From positions 1-12,539 of the forward strand of contig DATKYV010000190.1 in NCBI GenBank assembly GCA_035528275.1: a stretch of DNA of 12,539 nucleotides, read 5' to 3'. Below, piece after piece: positions 12,363 through 12,539 of this stretch. Position 1 is the stretch's first letter, and each line of letters begins with the position of its first letter. The stretch comes from DATKYV01 sp035528275 (GTDB taxonomy: Bacteria; Acidobacteriota; Terriglobia; UBA7540). The position numbers were made by a program, and so were the translations under genes. The notes beneath the pieces are model-generated. The model was given only the letters and a program-made list of their open reading frames with translations, was not told where the DNA came from and did no database searches.

Positions 12363-12539
12363 ATGCTGAAGTTGAGCAAGAAAGCGGATTACGGTTTAAT
12401 CGCCGTCAGGCATCTGGCGACGATGACCCAGACGGGTTCTTGCAGCGCCAAGGAAATCGCCGAGGCCTACAACATCCCACCCCAGCTTTTGGCAAAGATC
12501 CTCCAGAGGCTGGTTAAGAAAGGGCTGCTCGTTTCAAAA
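12363..12539 (+). CDS. Rrf2/IscR-family transcriptional regulator (5' part only)
   Basis: The first 59 residues of a gene cut off by the window end. MLKLSKKADYGLIAVRHLA is the typical Rrf2 N-terminal helix, and the winged-helix core continues through AKEIAEAYNIPPQLLAKILQ and RLVKKGLLVSK. The family includes IscR (Fe-S sensing), NsrR (NO) and CymR (cysteine). The three cysteines that hold the Fe-S cluster in IscR would lie downstream, so cluster binding cannot be tested here. Aligned with E. coli IscR, the position of Glu43 in the recognition helix is Ala44. The ATG has GAGGT 11 nt upstream, a long spacing. The promoter region carries two IscR-like sites, favouring an Fe-S-assembly regulator and a suf or isc operon beyond the window; that is inference. 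Confidence 0.9.
   Translation, partial: MLKLSKKADYGLIAVRHLATMTQTGSCSAKEIAEAYNIPPQLLAKILQRLVKKGLLVSK

Noticed and set aside
11999..12379. Open frame of 126 codons on the minus strand across the divergent spacer
   Set aside because: It overlaps the acylase start, both operators and the Rrf2 promoter and start. Its protein shows no family features. It is best explained as chance in GC-rich DNA.

Overview
The window is GC-rich and reads like part of a soil-bacterial chromosome, most likely Acidobacteriota. That assignment is an inference from gene order, protein style and the short degenerate intergenic repeats, with no marker gene to settle it. Nine genes lie on the minus strand. One gene, cut off by the window edge, lies on the plus strand at the right end. 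No tRNA, rRNA, CRISPR array, insertion sequence or phage gene is visible.

Right to left along the minus strand: a membrane-anchored penicillin-acylase-family Ntn hydrolase (9561-12002) is followed by a secreted M61 peptidase with a PDZ domain (7565-9457). Next comes a tightly packed housekeeping run: fused homocysteine S-methyltransferase/methylenetetrahydrofolate reductase, xseB, ispA-type prenyl synthase, dxs, tlyA and nadK. Stops and starts overlap at the first three junctions, so metHF-xseB-ispA-dxs are probably translationally coupled; tlyA and nadK follow after gaps of 125 and 15 bp. The operon mixes one-carbon/methionine metabolism, exonuclease VII small subunit, isoprenoid precursor synthesis (Dxs makes DXP, the prenyl synthase elongates the products), rRNA 2'-O-methylation and NADP supply. 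A small VOC-fold protein gene (73-507) ends the series.

The intergenic DNA is unusually structured. Left of nadK are an 18-unit array of degenerate 7-mers, a short 8-mer array, a palindromic element whose near-identical copy sits inside the signal-peptide region of the M61 gene, and a pair of GTAG-headed REP-like hairpins, one of which supplies the stop codon of the VOC gene.

The most interesting stretch is the divergent region at the right end. An Rrf2/IscR-family regulator starts at 12363. Its upstream DNA carries a perfect 10-bp inverted repeat with 5-nt spacer that closely fits the E. coli IscR type 1 site. A second, degenerate site of the same layout lies 58 bp upstream. Each site sits immediately downstream of, or overlapping the end of, the -10 of its own sigma70-like promoter, suggesting a duplicated promoter-operator module for iron-sulfur-responsive autoregulation. 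The genes it controls probably lie beyond the window.
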